Of a stretch of 64,000 nt of DNA, positions 34,396-42,466 are shown piece after piece (within the stretch, counting starts at the first letter, position 1; each line of letters opens with the position of its first letter). The translations under genes and the position numbers were made by a program. The notes beneath the pieces were generated by a model, which ran no database searches, was not told the origin of the DNA, and saw only the letters and a program-made list of their open reading frames with translations. Source of the DNA: Mycobacterium paraterrae (GTDB taxonomy: Bacteria; Actinomycetota; Actinomycetes; Mycobacteriales; Mycobacteriaceae); NCBI RefSeq assembly GCF_022430545.2, contig NZ_CP092488.2, forward strand, positions 2,108,001 through 2,172,000, read 5' to 3'.

Positions 34396-36078
34396 TCATG
34401 GCCGGCTGAACGCCAGCATGCCCTCTTCATGATCCAGCGCACGCTGCAAAGCGCGCAGTCCGGTGTCGGGCAGCATGCCCGCATCGCGCCAACGCACCAA
34501 CTCCTCGCGCTGGGCGTCGATCGCCGCGCGGCGCATCTCGAGAAGCGCGTCGTCGTTGGGGAACGCGGGGACGTCGTCGGTGTCGGTGACGTCGAGCACG
34601 TCGAGCTGTTGTTGGCGCGTTTTGAGTCGCGTCGACAATTGCTTGCGCACGCTGTCGGCGGCCTGCCGATCGATCTCGTCGTCGCTCTGCTGGGTGAGCG
34701 CGTCCAGCCGTTCGATCGCGGCACGGATTGCGGCAATGCCAGCCAGCTTGCGAAGCCGTGACTCGTCGGCGGGTTTGACGCGAATACCCAAGGCCTGCGC
34801 CAAGGGCGCAAAGGTGAGACCCTGCCCGATCAACGTCACCAACACCACCACCAACGTGCAGAACAGCAGGAGGTCCCGCGCCGGGAACGGCGCACCGCCC
34901 TCTGTCACCAGCGGCACCGTGAAGATCGCGGCCAGGCTCACCACACCGCGGGTGCCGGCCCAGCTCAGCACGAACACCTCACGCACGCTGAGTCGTTGGG
35001 AGCCGCGGTCGCGGGCCAGCCGGCTCGGGACGGAGGCCGTCATCTCGTCGGGCTCAGCGCCCGAGACTTCCCCGAGCCGGGAGTGCAACGGCTGCGGCAG
35101 CAGCTGCGTGACCAGCAGCCAGATCGGTCGCAGCAGCAGCACCACGGCGAGAGTGCCGCCGACCGCCGAGACAACGGTGGTGGTCGGATACCTGCTCAGT
35201 CCCTGCAGGATCCGCGGCAGTTGCTGGCCGATGAGCAAAAACACGAACCCCTCGAGCAGGAAGTTGGTCAGACGCCAGACCGCCCGTGTCTGTAACCGAC
35301 TCGCACCGGACTCCGATCGGGGCAGATCGTGTCCGACAATCAACCCGCACACCACCACCGCGAGCACACCGGACGCTGAGATCTGCTCGGCAGCGAGGTA
35401 GGCCACGAACGGTGTGGCAAGCGAGACCGCGTTGGCAGTCAAAATGTCAGGCGTCCACCGGCTGATCAGGCGCCGGGCCGCCGCGATCGTTACCCCGACC
35501 GCGAGGCCGCCTACCGCGGCGAGCAGAAACTTTCCCACGGCCGATGGCGCCGAGAACCCGCCGCCGCTGGCCGCGGCGATGGCCACCGACAGCGTGGTCA
35601 GCGCCGTCGCGTCGTTGAGCAGACCCTCGCCCTCGATGAGCGTGATGATGTTCGACGGCAGGCCGACCTTGCGGGCGACGGCGAGTGCCGCGACCGGATC
35701 GGGTGGCGCCACCGCCGCACCGAGGGCCGTGCCCACCGCAAACGTGGCGCCCCCGACAAGTAGGGAGAACACGACACCGACCGAACACGCGGTCAGCAAT
35801 ACCAAAACGACCGACAGGCTGATCACGGTGCGCAGGTTGCGCCGGATTTCGACGAGCGAGGCTTCCAGGGCGGCGTAGTAGAGCAGCGGCGGCAATATGC
35901 AGTACAGCGCGGGCTCGGGCTTCAGCGCAATGTTGGGTCCCGGCAGGAAGGCGTAAGCGATGCCGCCCATAGCCAGCAGCGCCGCGCTGGGCAGTCCGGT
36001 GCGAGCCGCGATGCGATCGACCGCCACGATCACGCCGACGGCTGCCAGCAGTAACACCAGACCCATGTGCAGACTCAC
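34396..36078 (-). CDS. Na+/H+ antiporter (CPA1/NhaP type)
   Basis: The roughly 560-residue membrane protein has about 12 hydrophobic helices in residues 1-420 and a soluble charged tail of about 140 residues with coiled-coil character (TRLKTRQQQLDVL). The ion-binding signature of CPA1 exchangers is present in PPDPVAALAVARKVGLP and EGEGLLNDATAL. It should exchange Na+ or K+ for protons at the cell membrane. GTG 36078 (VSLHMGLVLLL) is preferred because the frame's first ATG, at 36114, would add a charged stretch before the first helix. Confidence 0.88.
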   Translation of the reverse strand: MSLHMGLVLLLAAVGVIVAVDRIAARTGLPSAALLAMGGIAYAFLPGPNIALKPEPALYCILPPLLYYAALEASLVEIRRNLRTVISLSVVLVLLTACSVGVVFSLLVGGATFAVGTALGAAVAPPDPVAALAVARKVGLPSNIITLIEGEGLLNDATALTTLSVAIAAASGGGFSAPSAVGKFLLAAVGGLAVGVTIAAARRLISRWTPDILTANAVSLATPFVAYLAAEQISASGVLAVVVCGLIVGHDLPRSESGASRLQTRAVWRLTNFLLEGFVFLLIGQQLPRILQGLSRYPTTTVVSAVGGTLAVVLLLRPIWLLVTQLLPQPLHSRLGEVSGAEPDEMTASVPSRLARDRGSQRLSVREVFVLSWAGTRGVVSLAAIFTVPLVTEGGAPFPARDLLLFCTLVVVLVTLIGQGLTFAPLAQALGIRVKPADESRLRKLAGIAAIRAAIERLDALTQQSDDEIDRQAADSVRKQLSTRLKTRQQQLDVLDVTDTDDVPAFPNDDALLEMRRAAIDAQREELVRWRDAGMLPDTGLRALQRALDHEEGMLAFSRP

Positions 36079-36224
36079 GTCCCCATCATCCCGGCACATC
36101 GACGTGGTCGGCATCCTCCGACGGGCGCCTCAGGGCTGATTCGTTGGTTCCCGGGCGGCTGGCATGGGTACATCCTGTCCGGACGTGCGACAGCGGCACT
36201 GAAACCACGAACCGGGAGGCGGCC

Positions 36225-36440
36225 ATGGAAAACCTGGCTCGGGTGCGCCACGCATCACGTCAAGTCGCGAGAGCGCAACGCCGCATCTGGTTGCTGCAGA
36301 CGTTGTTCTGGCCCGTAGTTGCATTGTGCGGGATTGCCGTCGTGGTGGTCGTCGTCCGTCGCGTTCGGCGTCATCGCCCGGTGGTCGCCGAGGCGAGCGA
36401 AGCCACGGTGGCACCGTCACCCCAGGTGCTTTCGGATTGA
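36225..36440 (+). CDS. Small single-pass membrane protein
   Basis: This 71-residue protein has a basic N-terminus, one hydrophobic segment (about 22-45, FWPVVALCGIAVVVVVV) and a basic then acidic tail. GGGAGG precedes the ATG at 36225. No family was recognised. It lies alone between the antiporter and the STAS gene. Confidence 0.6.
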   Translation: MENLARVRHASRQVARAQRRIWLLQTLFWPVVALCGIAVVVVVVRRVRRHRPVVAEASEATVAPSPQVLSD

Positions 36441-36511
36441 ACCGCGCTCGCAGCGGGAACTTGAGTCGGATGTCCTAGATCGGCCATCCCACTGAGGCAG
36501 TAGGAGCGCAG

Positions 36512-36955
36512 GTGGACCGTTGCAACGACGCAACCACGAGCACGCGCGACGGGGCGTTTAGCCGCCGCCGGGGATTGCCGATGAACACGGCATCGGCGCT
36601 GCGACTGTCAGAGCATGATGACGGCCACACGGTGGTGTTGGCCGCCGAGGGGATCATGGATATGTCCGCCGCCCCGATTCTGACCGAGCGGATTCGGACG
36701 GTCCTTCGTCGACGACCAGAGGCGTTGATTGTGGATCTAAGCGGCGTCACCTTTCTGGCCACAGCCGGGATGAGTGTCCTGATGGAAGCCGGCCGCAAAA
36801 GCGAAGAACTGGCGATCTCGTTCCGAGTTGTGGCTCATGGCCCGGTGACGGCCAAGCCCATGCAGCTGCTGGGAATCCATGACCTTCTGGACATTTATCC
36901 CTCGGTGGCCACCGCGCTCGGCGGTACGCCGCCCAGCCCGGCGCCGACCGGCTGA
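36512..36955 (+). CDS. STAS-domain anti-sigma-factor antagonist-like protein
   Basis: The protein is a single STAS domain of about 110 residues after a short variable N-terminus. The conserved strand-loop is VDLSGVTFLATAGMSVL; in classical antagonists this loop reads DSS or DST with a phosphorylated Ser, whereas here it is ATAG with only a Thr. It would bind an anti-sigma factor kinase or act as another partner-binding module. GTG 36512 has AGGAG 5 nt upstream; the later ATG at 36581 is an alternative giving 124 residues. No anti-sigma gene is adjacent. Confidence 0.82.
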   Translation: MDRCNDATTSTRDGAFSRRRGLPMNTASALRLSEHDDGHTVVLAAEGIMDMSAAPILTERIRTVLRRRPEALIVDLSGVTFLATAGMSVLMEAGRKSEELAISFRVVAHGPVTAKPMQLLGIHDLLDIYPSVATALGGTPPSPAPTG

Positions 36956-37050
36956 GCCGTCACGTTCAATCGCGTTGTTCCTCAACGCTGTTCACCGCTG
37001 GGTGAGCGATGCCATAGCGCACCCGGTGGACATACCGCGCGAAACGTTCC

Positions 37051-37056
37051 TACGGT
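37051..37056 (+). promoter_or_regulatory. Probable -10 hexamer of a leaderless transcript
   Basis: TACGGT ends 6 nt before the GTG at 37063 that starts the MFS transporter gene. No ribosome binding site separates them. Confidence 0.45.
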
Positions 37057-37062
37057 CAGGGT

Positions 37063-38283
37063 GTGGCCGCCGAGCAACCCCTCGATGACGACTGGGTGGG
37101 GCACACCCGTGGCTCGGCTGCCTACGGTCGGCTGCTCGCCGCGCTGGCCTGCGCGGGAGTGGCCACCTTCGCACAGCTGTACTCACCGCAAGCCGTATTG
37201 CCGCTGATCTCGGCCGACTTGGGTGTGGGCGCCGCCAATGCCGCTCTGGTGGTCTCGGCGTCGACCGTGGGCCTGGCGATCGGGGTCATCCCATGGTCGG
37301 CGCTGGCCGATCGAATCGGCCGGGTGAAGGCGATCTCGATTTCGGTGACGGTGGCCACCCTGGTGGGAATGATGGTGCCGTTCGCCCCGACGTTTTCGTT
37401 GCTCCTCGCGGGACGCTTCGTAGAGGGGCTGATGGTTGGCGGCGTGCCCGCGATCGCAGTGGCTTATCTGACCGAGGAAGTCGATCCGGTGCACGCTGCG
37501 CGGGCGGCCGGCACGTTCGTCGGCGGCACCACGATCGGCGGCTTACTGGGACGCATCGTGTCCAGCCCGATCGCCGAGGTGGCCGGCTGGCGTGTCGGAG
37601 TATTCACCGTCGCGGTGATCTGCGGGGTGGCGGCGATGGGTTTCGTCCGGCTTGCGCCCGAGCCGCGCGGGTTCACGCCGGTGTTGCGTGATGACGCGAA
37701 TCCCGAAGGGGGTCTTGGTCATCGGCTTGCCGAAAACCTGCGCACACCACGCCAGCTGGTGCTGTTCGCCGAAGGCTTTCTGCTGATGGGTGGATTCGTT
37801 GCGCTCTACAACTTTCTCGGGTTCTACTTGACACGCGCGCCGTTTCATCTGGCGCCGTCAGTGGTGAGCCTGATGTTCCTGGCCTATCTGGCCGGCACCT
37901 GGGCATCGTCACGGGCGGGCGCGGAGGCGACTCGGTACGGCCGCAGACGGGTGCTTCTGGTGTCGGTGTCGATCATGATGCTGGGCATTGGAATGACCCT
38001 GAGTGACAACGTGATCGCGGTCCTAGCTGGCCTGGTGGTCGCGACCGCCGGTTTCTTCGGGGCGCATTCGACCGCGGCGGGGTGGACGGGCCAGGCCGCG
38101 CCGGTCGGTAAGGCGCAGGCGTCGTCTCTGTACAACCTCTTCTACTACGGCGGGTCCAGCGCCGTCGGGTGGTTGGGTGGCGTCGCCTTCGACACGCGGG
38201 GATGGCCGGCGGTCGCTGCGACGATCCTCGCCTGTGCCGGAATCGCCGCACTTCTCGCAGCCCTGTTCCTGCGCGACACCTAG
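37063..38283 (+). CDS. MFS transporter, YnfM-like
   Basis: The 406-residue protein has 12 predicted membrane helices and the MFS motif A loop WSALADRIGRVKAI between helices 2 and 3, with a second RYGRRRVLLV in the C-terminal half. The N-terminal sequence (ATFAQLYSPQAVLPLIS) resembles the YnfM-like group of efflux carriers. It should export a small molecule with proton antiport; the substrate cannot be read from sequence. The beta-lactamase-fold gene follows after 70 bp on the same strand. Confidence 0.85.
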   Translation: MAAEQPLDDDWVGHTRGSAAYGRLLAALACAGVATFAQLYSPQAVLPLISADLGVGAANAALVVSASTVGLAIGVIPWSALADRIGRVKAISISVTVATLVGMMVPFAPTFSLLLAGRFVEGLMVGGVPAIAVAYLTEEVDPVHAARAAGTFVGGTTIGGLLGRIVSSPIAEVAGWRVGVFTVAVICGVAAMGFVRLAPEPRGFTPVLRDDANPEGGLGHRLAENLRTPRQLVLFAEGFLLMGGFVALYNFLGFYLTRAPFHLAPSVVSLMFLAYLAGTWASSRAGAEATRYGRRRVLLVSVSIMMLGIGMTLSDNVIAVLAGLVVATAGFFGAHSTAAGWTGQAAPVGKAQASSLYNLFYYGGSSAVGWLGGVAFDTRGWPAVAATILACAGIAALLAALFLRDT

Positions 38284-38353
38284 CCACGGAACGCCGCGCC
38301 ACGGGTTACCCTCGACGACGACCGACTTTCTCCTCACCGTCCAGGGGCTGTGC

Positions 38354-39175
38354 GTGCTCCAGTCATCGATTGACGAAGCGCTGAGTACCCGTGCCGGCAT
38401 CGACTGGGCGGTGTCCATCCGAGACGCCGCAGGTCACGAAATAGCCTGCTGGAGCGGCGATCATGCGCTGAAGACGGCAAGCGTCGGTAAGCTCCTGCTG
38501 CTCGTCGAAGTTGCGCGGCAACGCGTGACCGGCGAACTCGACGGTACCGGCGTTCTGACGAGAAAGCCGGAGCTGACGGTCGCCGATTCGGGCATCTGGC
38601 AACACCTGCACGTTGACGAGTTGGCCATCGACGACCTCTGCGTGCTGATCGCCAGCGTCAGCGACAATACTGCCACCAATGTCCTGCTCGAACGCGTGGG
38701 TCTGCACAGAGTGGTCGAGCTTGCCCGATCCCTCGGCCTGACTCATACCGCGTTGCTGGACTTCGTGCGAGACGACCGAGGCCCGAACCACCCGGCCACC
38801 TTGTCGACCGGGTCAGCATCGGAGTTGTCCGGTGTGATGAGCAGGCTGTCGCGCGGTGCATTGATCTCCACTGCGGTTTCCGAACAGGTAAATGCCTGGC
38901 TGGCAACGGGAGTCGACCTGTCGATGGTTGCGTCGGCATGGGGCCTGGATCCGTTGGCGCATACATCCCCCGATCGAAATACCTTTCTCAGCAACAAAAC
39001 TGGGTCAGATCCGGGGGTCAGGGCAGACGTGGGGTTCGTCGCGCGGGGTGCGGCGTGCTTCTCCTACGCGGTGATCGCGAATTGGGATGCCGGACGCGAC
39101 GATATCCGCGACACAGTCTTGTCCGGAATGAACGCAGTCGGAACGGTTTTGCGGGCCGCACTCGAAGGTGAATAG
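38354..39175 (+). CDS. Class A beta-lactamase-fold serine hydrolase
   Basis: The 273-residue product carries the serine beta-lactamase/DD-peptidase motifs in order: SxxK in TASVGKLLL, SDN in ASVSDNTATN and KTG in SNKTGSDPG. The omega-loop region (LLDFVRDDRGPNHP) lacks the general-base Glu of true class A enzymes. No signal peptide is evident from the chosen GTG (AGGGG 8 nt upstream), although the frame is open back to 38177 inside the MFS gene. It may be an esterase or peptidase-like hydrolase rather than an antibiotic resistance enzyme. Confidence 0.8.
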   Translation: MLQSSIDEALSTRAGIDWAVSIRDAAGHEIACWSGDHALKTASVGKLLLLVEVARQRVTGELDGTGVLTRKPELTVADSGIWQHLHVDELAIDDLCVLIASVSDNTATNVLLERVGLHRVVELARSLGLTHTALLDFVRDDRGPNHPATLSTGSASELSGVMSRLSRGALISTAVSEQVNAWLATGVDLSMVASAWGLDPLAHTSPDRNTFLSNKTGSDPGVRADVGFVARGAACFSYAVIANWDAGRDDIRDTVLSGMNAVGTVLRAALEGE

Positions 39176-39281
39176 GCGGTGAACCGCGCGCGAGTTGAGG
39201 CGCCGCCGTCCATAATCCACACATAGTCTGCACATCAACGCCCGCCATAGATCCGCGTCATTTCTCCAAGAAAGCGAACAA

Positions 39282-39638
39282 ATGACCTCACGTCGCTGGC
39301 TCACCAAACTCTCCATCTCCGTACTCGCCGGGGCTGCCTTGGTCGGTAGCGCCGGAATAGCGGGCGCCAACACTCCCCAAGACGACGCGTATCTCGCGCA
39401 GCTGCGCGCCGTCGGCCTGACGTGGCCGCCCAGCACGGAAGAGGCGCTCATCGGTGAAGCTCACCTGATCTGCTACGACCTCACCTGGGGCTGGCAGCCG
39501 CAGACGATCGCGGACGACATCCACGACCACCTCAACAAACGAGGTGTCACATTGCTCGACGTCGGAACGATGGTCGACGCCGCCCACAAGACCTACTGCC
39601 CCGGGAATGTGTGCGACGCCCCCACGCTGTGCACGTAA
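39282..39638 (+). CDS. Secreted DUF732 protein
   Basis: The 118-residue product starts with a Sec signal peptide (RRWLTKLSISVLAGAALVG, cleavage near AGAN at about 30). The mature part is the mycobacterial DUF732 domain: DDAYLAQLRAVGLTWP, then EALIGEAHLICYDL, and C-terminal Cys residues likely to form disulfides. Function is unknown for the family. It converges with the barstar-like gene, 6 bp apart. Confidence 0.87.
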   Translation: MTSRRWLTKLSISVLAGAALVGSAGIAGANTPQDDAYLAQLRAVGLTWPPSTEEALIGEAHLICYDLTWGWQPQTIADDIHDHLNKRGVTLLDVGTMVDAAHKTYCPGNVCDAPTLCT

Positions 39639-39644
39639 ACGGAT

Positions 39645-39965
39645 TCACGTCAGGCGCAGCCGCACACCGGCTTCGTCGAACACGCGCCTGATCACATCGA
39701 GCAGGGGCCGCCCGTCGCGCGTGACCTCGTCCAGGTAGCGCCGCGACAGCGCACTGTGCTGCCATTCGAATTCGTACGGTCGGTGCTCGGGGGTGCCGAA
39801 TCCGCCCCGCAAGCAATCAGCCAGCGCGTCGAGGTTACGCCCGAAGTATCCGCCACGTCCGTTGACCGCTGCGCCGATCTCGCGATAGAAGTCGTTGAGC
39901 GACTTGATTTTTCGTCCGTCGATCCGATAGACCACCGGGTCGCCGTCGGCGGATCCGCGCGTCAC
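39645..39965 (-). CDS. Barstar-family ribonuclease inhibitor
   Basis: The 106-residue acidic protein matches barstar: YRIDGRKIKSLNDFYREIG, then GYFGRNLDALADCLRGG, where the family's helix 2 Asp residues plug the RNase active site, and a C-terminal helix LLDVIRRVFDEAG. Its start overlaps the stop of the upstream ribonuclease gene by 4 bp (ATGA), so the two are translationally coupled. It should protect the cytoplasm from its partner before export. There is no signal peptide, as expected. Confidence 0.9.
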   Translation of the reverse strand: MTRGSADGDPVVYRIDGRKIKSLNDFYREIGAAVNGRGGYFGRNLDALADCLRGGFGTPEHRPYEFEWQHSALSRRYLDEVTRDGRPLLDVIRRVFDEAGVRLRLT

Positions 39966-40390
39966 GGCGCGCCTCCCGCGTCGGTGATCAGACAGAAGGA
40001 CTCGTAATGGTCGCCGGTGTAGAAGTACTGGGCAGGATGTGCCAGCGGCGTTCCGCCCGTGACGATGCGACGCATCGACCGGTCTCGGGCGCGGGGAGTG
40101 ATGACGGTGTACTCGTGGTAGTACCCGCGCCGCTGCGTCGGCAGATGCCCTTCGTGGTTGGCGAACACCTCGCCGTCGCTGCGCGGGAAGGGGAATGGGC
40201 CACCCGCGTGGATGCGTCTGACGGTGTCGGTCACCTCAGGAGGCAGGGTGGCGATCGGGCATGCCGACGCGTCGACTCCGCGTGCTGTCGGCTGAGCCGG
40301 CCCGGACGGACGGACGTGCGTCAGTTCCCATCCGCCGATGACGACGACGAGCGCGCACGCCGCGACGAGTAGCAGCTTGCGTCGAGTCAT
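39962..40390 (-). CDS. Secreted guanyl-specific ribonuclease, RNase Sa-like
   Basis: The 142-residue product has an N-terminal hydrophobic signal or anchor (about 5-24) and a mature domain close to Streptomyces RNase Sa. Shared landmarks are CPIATLPPEVTDTV, GPFPF, HLPTQRRGYYHEYTVITP, RRIVTGG and FYTGDHYESFCL. The catalytic Glu (in YHEYTV), Arg (in RRIVTG) and His (in GDHYES) are all present, and the two Cys that bridge in RNase Sa are conserved. It cleaves RNA after guanosine. The barstar gene follows with a 4-bp overlap. Confidence 0.92.
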   Translation of the reverse strand: MTRRKLLLVAACALVVVIGGWELTHVRPSGPAQPTARGVDASACPIATLPPEVTDTVRRIHAGGPFPFPRSDGEVFANHEGHLPTQRRGYYHEYTVITPRARDRSMRRIVTGGTPLAHPAQYFYTGDHYESFCLITDAGGAP

Positions 40391-40400
40391 CGCGAACCGA

Positions 40401-41426
40401 TCAGCTGAAGCGGACGCCGATCGTCGCCATACCGAAGATCTTCTTCCCGCCGGACTTGGCGGTGACGATCACGACACCGGAACGGGTTTCGGGGTCCAAA
40501 GACTTGATCTTGCCGCCGAATTCGATGTCGCAGCCTTCGCGCGCCGACACGATCGCGGGTGCCGAGAGCCGCACTGCGTAGCGCGTGACCGCCCCGGGAT
40601 CACCGGTCCAGGACGACGCGTACGCAGCACCCAAGCCCATGGTGAGCATTCCGTGGGCGATCACGTCGGGCAGGTTGGCCAGCTTGGCGATGTCTTCGTC
40701 CCAGTGAATGGGGTTGGCGTCACCGGCCACGCCGGCGTAGTTGACCAAGTCGCCGCGGGTCAGGCGGGCGTGGTGGACGGGCAGTTCGTCGCCGACGTTG
40801 ACGTCCTCGAACGCTGCCGTGCCCGGCGTCCGGGTCAGACCGCCGTCGGCGATGCGAACCTCGCCCGCGGGGCGGACGGTCTTGTGGTAGTGGTCGTCAC
40901 CGATTCCGAAGATGTCGACGTCGTGCATCATTGCGTTCTGCACGGCCGTCTTGATCGCCGGATCGACGTCCGCGGCCGTGACGCCGACGACAGTGGTGTG
41001 CAGGGTGTGGACCCGCTCCCCGGCCGCGTCGGTGAAGGTGTTGGTCACGGTGATCAAGTCGCGGCCGGCCATCCGGCGCACGGATGTCAGCTCGACGTCC
41101 ACCGTCAGTTCGTCACCGGCCACGATCGGCCGGTGCTGCTCGAAGAGTTCCTCGGTCTGCATGTAGGTGTCGTAGCCGACCACAATCTGCTCGAACATGC
41201 GTCGGTTGCAGGTCATGCCGGGCGTGGAGGTGAAGGTCAGCGGCGCGATCAGGTCGGGGTAGCCCAGTTTCGTCGCGGCGTCGACGTCCCAGTGGGCGGG
41301 GTGATAGTCCTGCACCGCCCGGGCGTACTCGCGTAGCTTCTCGCGGCCGACCAGGTAGGTGCCGTCCATCGTGTAGTGATGGCCGATTCGCTCCTCGAGC
41401 GCCGACGTTTCGGGTGGTGCGGTCAT
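40401..41426 (-). CDS. Double hot-dog MaoC-type hydroxyacyl dehydratase (HadA/HadB fusion-like)
   Basis: The 341-residue protein has two hot-dog domains. The N-terminal half starts TSALEERIGHHYTMDG and carries LREYARAVQDYHPAHWD. The C-terminal half carries the MaoC hydratase motif as LVNYAGVAGDANPIHWDE with Asp and His, then IAHGMLTMGLGAAY. This is the arrangement annotated in mycobacteria as fused HadA/HadB-type (3R)-hydroxyacyl-ACP or -CoA dehydratases. ATG 41426 is favoured; the frame is open to 41471. The FMN TIM-barrel gene is divergent, with about 107 bp between. Confidence 0.85.
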   Translation of the reverse strand: MTAPPETSALEERIGHHYTMDGTYLVGREKLREYARAVQDYHPAHWDVDAATKLGYPDLIAPLTFTSTPGMTCNRRMFEQIVVGYDTYMQTEELFEQHRPIVAGDELTVDVELTSVRRMAGRDLITVTNTFTDAAGERVHTLHTTVVGVTAADVDPAIKTAVQNAMMHDVDIFGIGDDHYHKTVRPAGEVRIADGGLTRTPGTAAFEDVNVGDELPVHHARLTRGDLVNYAGVAGDANPIHWDEDIAKLANLPDVIAHGMLTMGLGAAYASSWTGDPGAVTRYAVRLSAPAIVSAREGCDIEFGGKIKSLDPETRSGVVIVTAKSGGKKIFGMATIGVRFS

Positions 41427-41533
41427 GAAGTGTCCAACTTTTCTGCCGGCCTGTTCGCGGAAGCCGACCAAACGACACTAACGTGCGGATTTGCGTCGGC
41501 GGCCAGGGGTACGCCCCGCGATCGAATCCAGGC

Positions 41534-42466
41534 ATGATCCAAGGCGTGACCAATCGCATCCAATCATTGCTGGGCGTGCAATACCCCGTCGTCCAGGCGC
41601 CGATGACCTACATCGCGCGGGCGGAATTGGCAGCCGCCGTGTCCGACGGCGGTGGCCTGGGTGTGATCGAGACCCTGACCCCCGAGGGCCGCGCCGATCT
41701 GCGCAGGGTGCGCGGGTTGACGTACCGGCCCGTCGGGGCGAACTTGATGATTCAGGGTTGGAAGCGCGACCCGTCGATCGTCGACGAGCTCGTCGCCGCT
41801 GAGGTCCGCCACGTCTTCACCTCTGCCGGTGATCCCGCGCTGTTCACCGCGCGGCTCCACGACGCCGGGATGACGGTCATCCACGTCATCGGATCGCTGA
41901 AGGGCGCCTTGAAGGCCAGGGACGCGGGCGTCGACGCGCTGGTGGTCGAGGGTGTGGAGGGCGGCGGGTTCAAGTCGGCGCTGGGCGCGTCGACGATGGT
42001 GTTGCTGCCGCTCGTCGCGGATCGGGTGGACCTTCCGATTATTGCGGCCGGCGGGATCTGCGACGCCCGGTCCGCGGCGGCCGCCGTCGTCCTCGGAGCG
42101 GAGGGGGTGCAGATGGGCACTCGGATGCTCGCCAGCCACGAGGCCCGCGTACACGCCAACTTCAAGAACGAGATCGTCGCGGCCGGCGATGACGGCACCG
42201 TGATGCTGGATCTGCCGGGCAACCCGACGATGCGGGTGCTGCGAACCGGCCTCGCCTCGCGGGTCGCCGCGGCCGAGCCGGGGATACAACTGCTCGGGCG
42301 AATCACCGATCTCTATTTCGACGGCGACATGGAGGCAAGCGTCGCGAACACCGGCCAGGTGTCCGCTCGGATCACCGAGTTGCAGCCGGCGTCGAAGATC
42401 GTCGAGCAGACCTGGACGGAGATCGAGAAAGTGCTCAGCGACGGTCGATCTCGGATAGGTCAGTGA
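41534..42466 (+). CDS. FMN TIM-barrel protein, nitronate monooxygenase-like
   Basis: The roughly 310-residue protein has the nitronate monooxygenase/2-nitropropane dioxygenase layout: QSLLGVQYPVVQAPM, then VFTSAGDP, HVIGSLKGALKARDAGVDALVVEG, and IAAGGICDARSAAAAVVLGAEGVQMGTR for FMN phosphate binding. In classical enzymes the segment after the fifth strand reads EAGGH with the catalytic His; here it is EGGGF, so nitronate oxidation is doubtful. Start ATG 41534; GTG 41546 is an alternative. Its stop overlaps the convergent hydrolase stop by 7 bp. Confidence 0.8.
   Translation: MIQGVTNRIQSLLGVQYPVVQAPMTYIARAELAAAVSDGGGLGVIETLTPEGRADLRRVRGLTYRPVGANLMIQGWKRDPSIVDELVAAEVRHVFTSAGDPALFTARLHDAGMTVIHVIGSLKGALKARDAGVDALVVEGVEGGGFKSALGASTMVLLPLVADRVDLPIIAAGGICDARSAAAAVVLGAEGVQMGTRMLASHEARVHANFKNEIVAAGDDGTVMLDLPGNPTMRVLRTGLASRVAAAEPGIQLLGRITDLYFDGDMEASVANTGQVSARITELQPASKIVEQTWTEIEKVLSDGRSRIGQ

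Noticed and set aside
38177..38353. N-terminal extension of the beta-lactamase-like frame
   Set aside because: It overlaps the MFS gene and is Ser/Pro/Arg-rich; the GTG at 38354 has a ribosome binding site.
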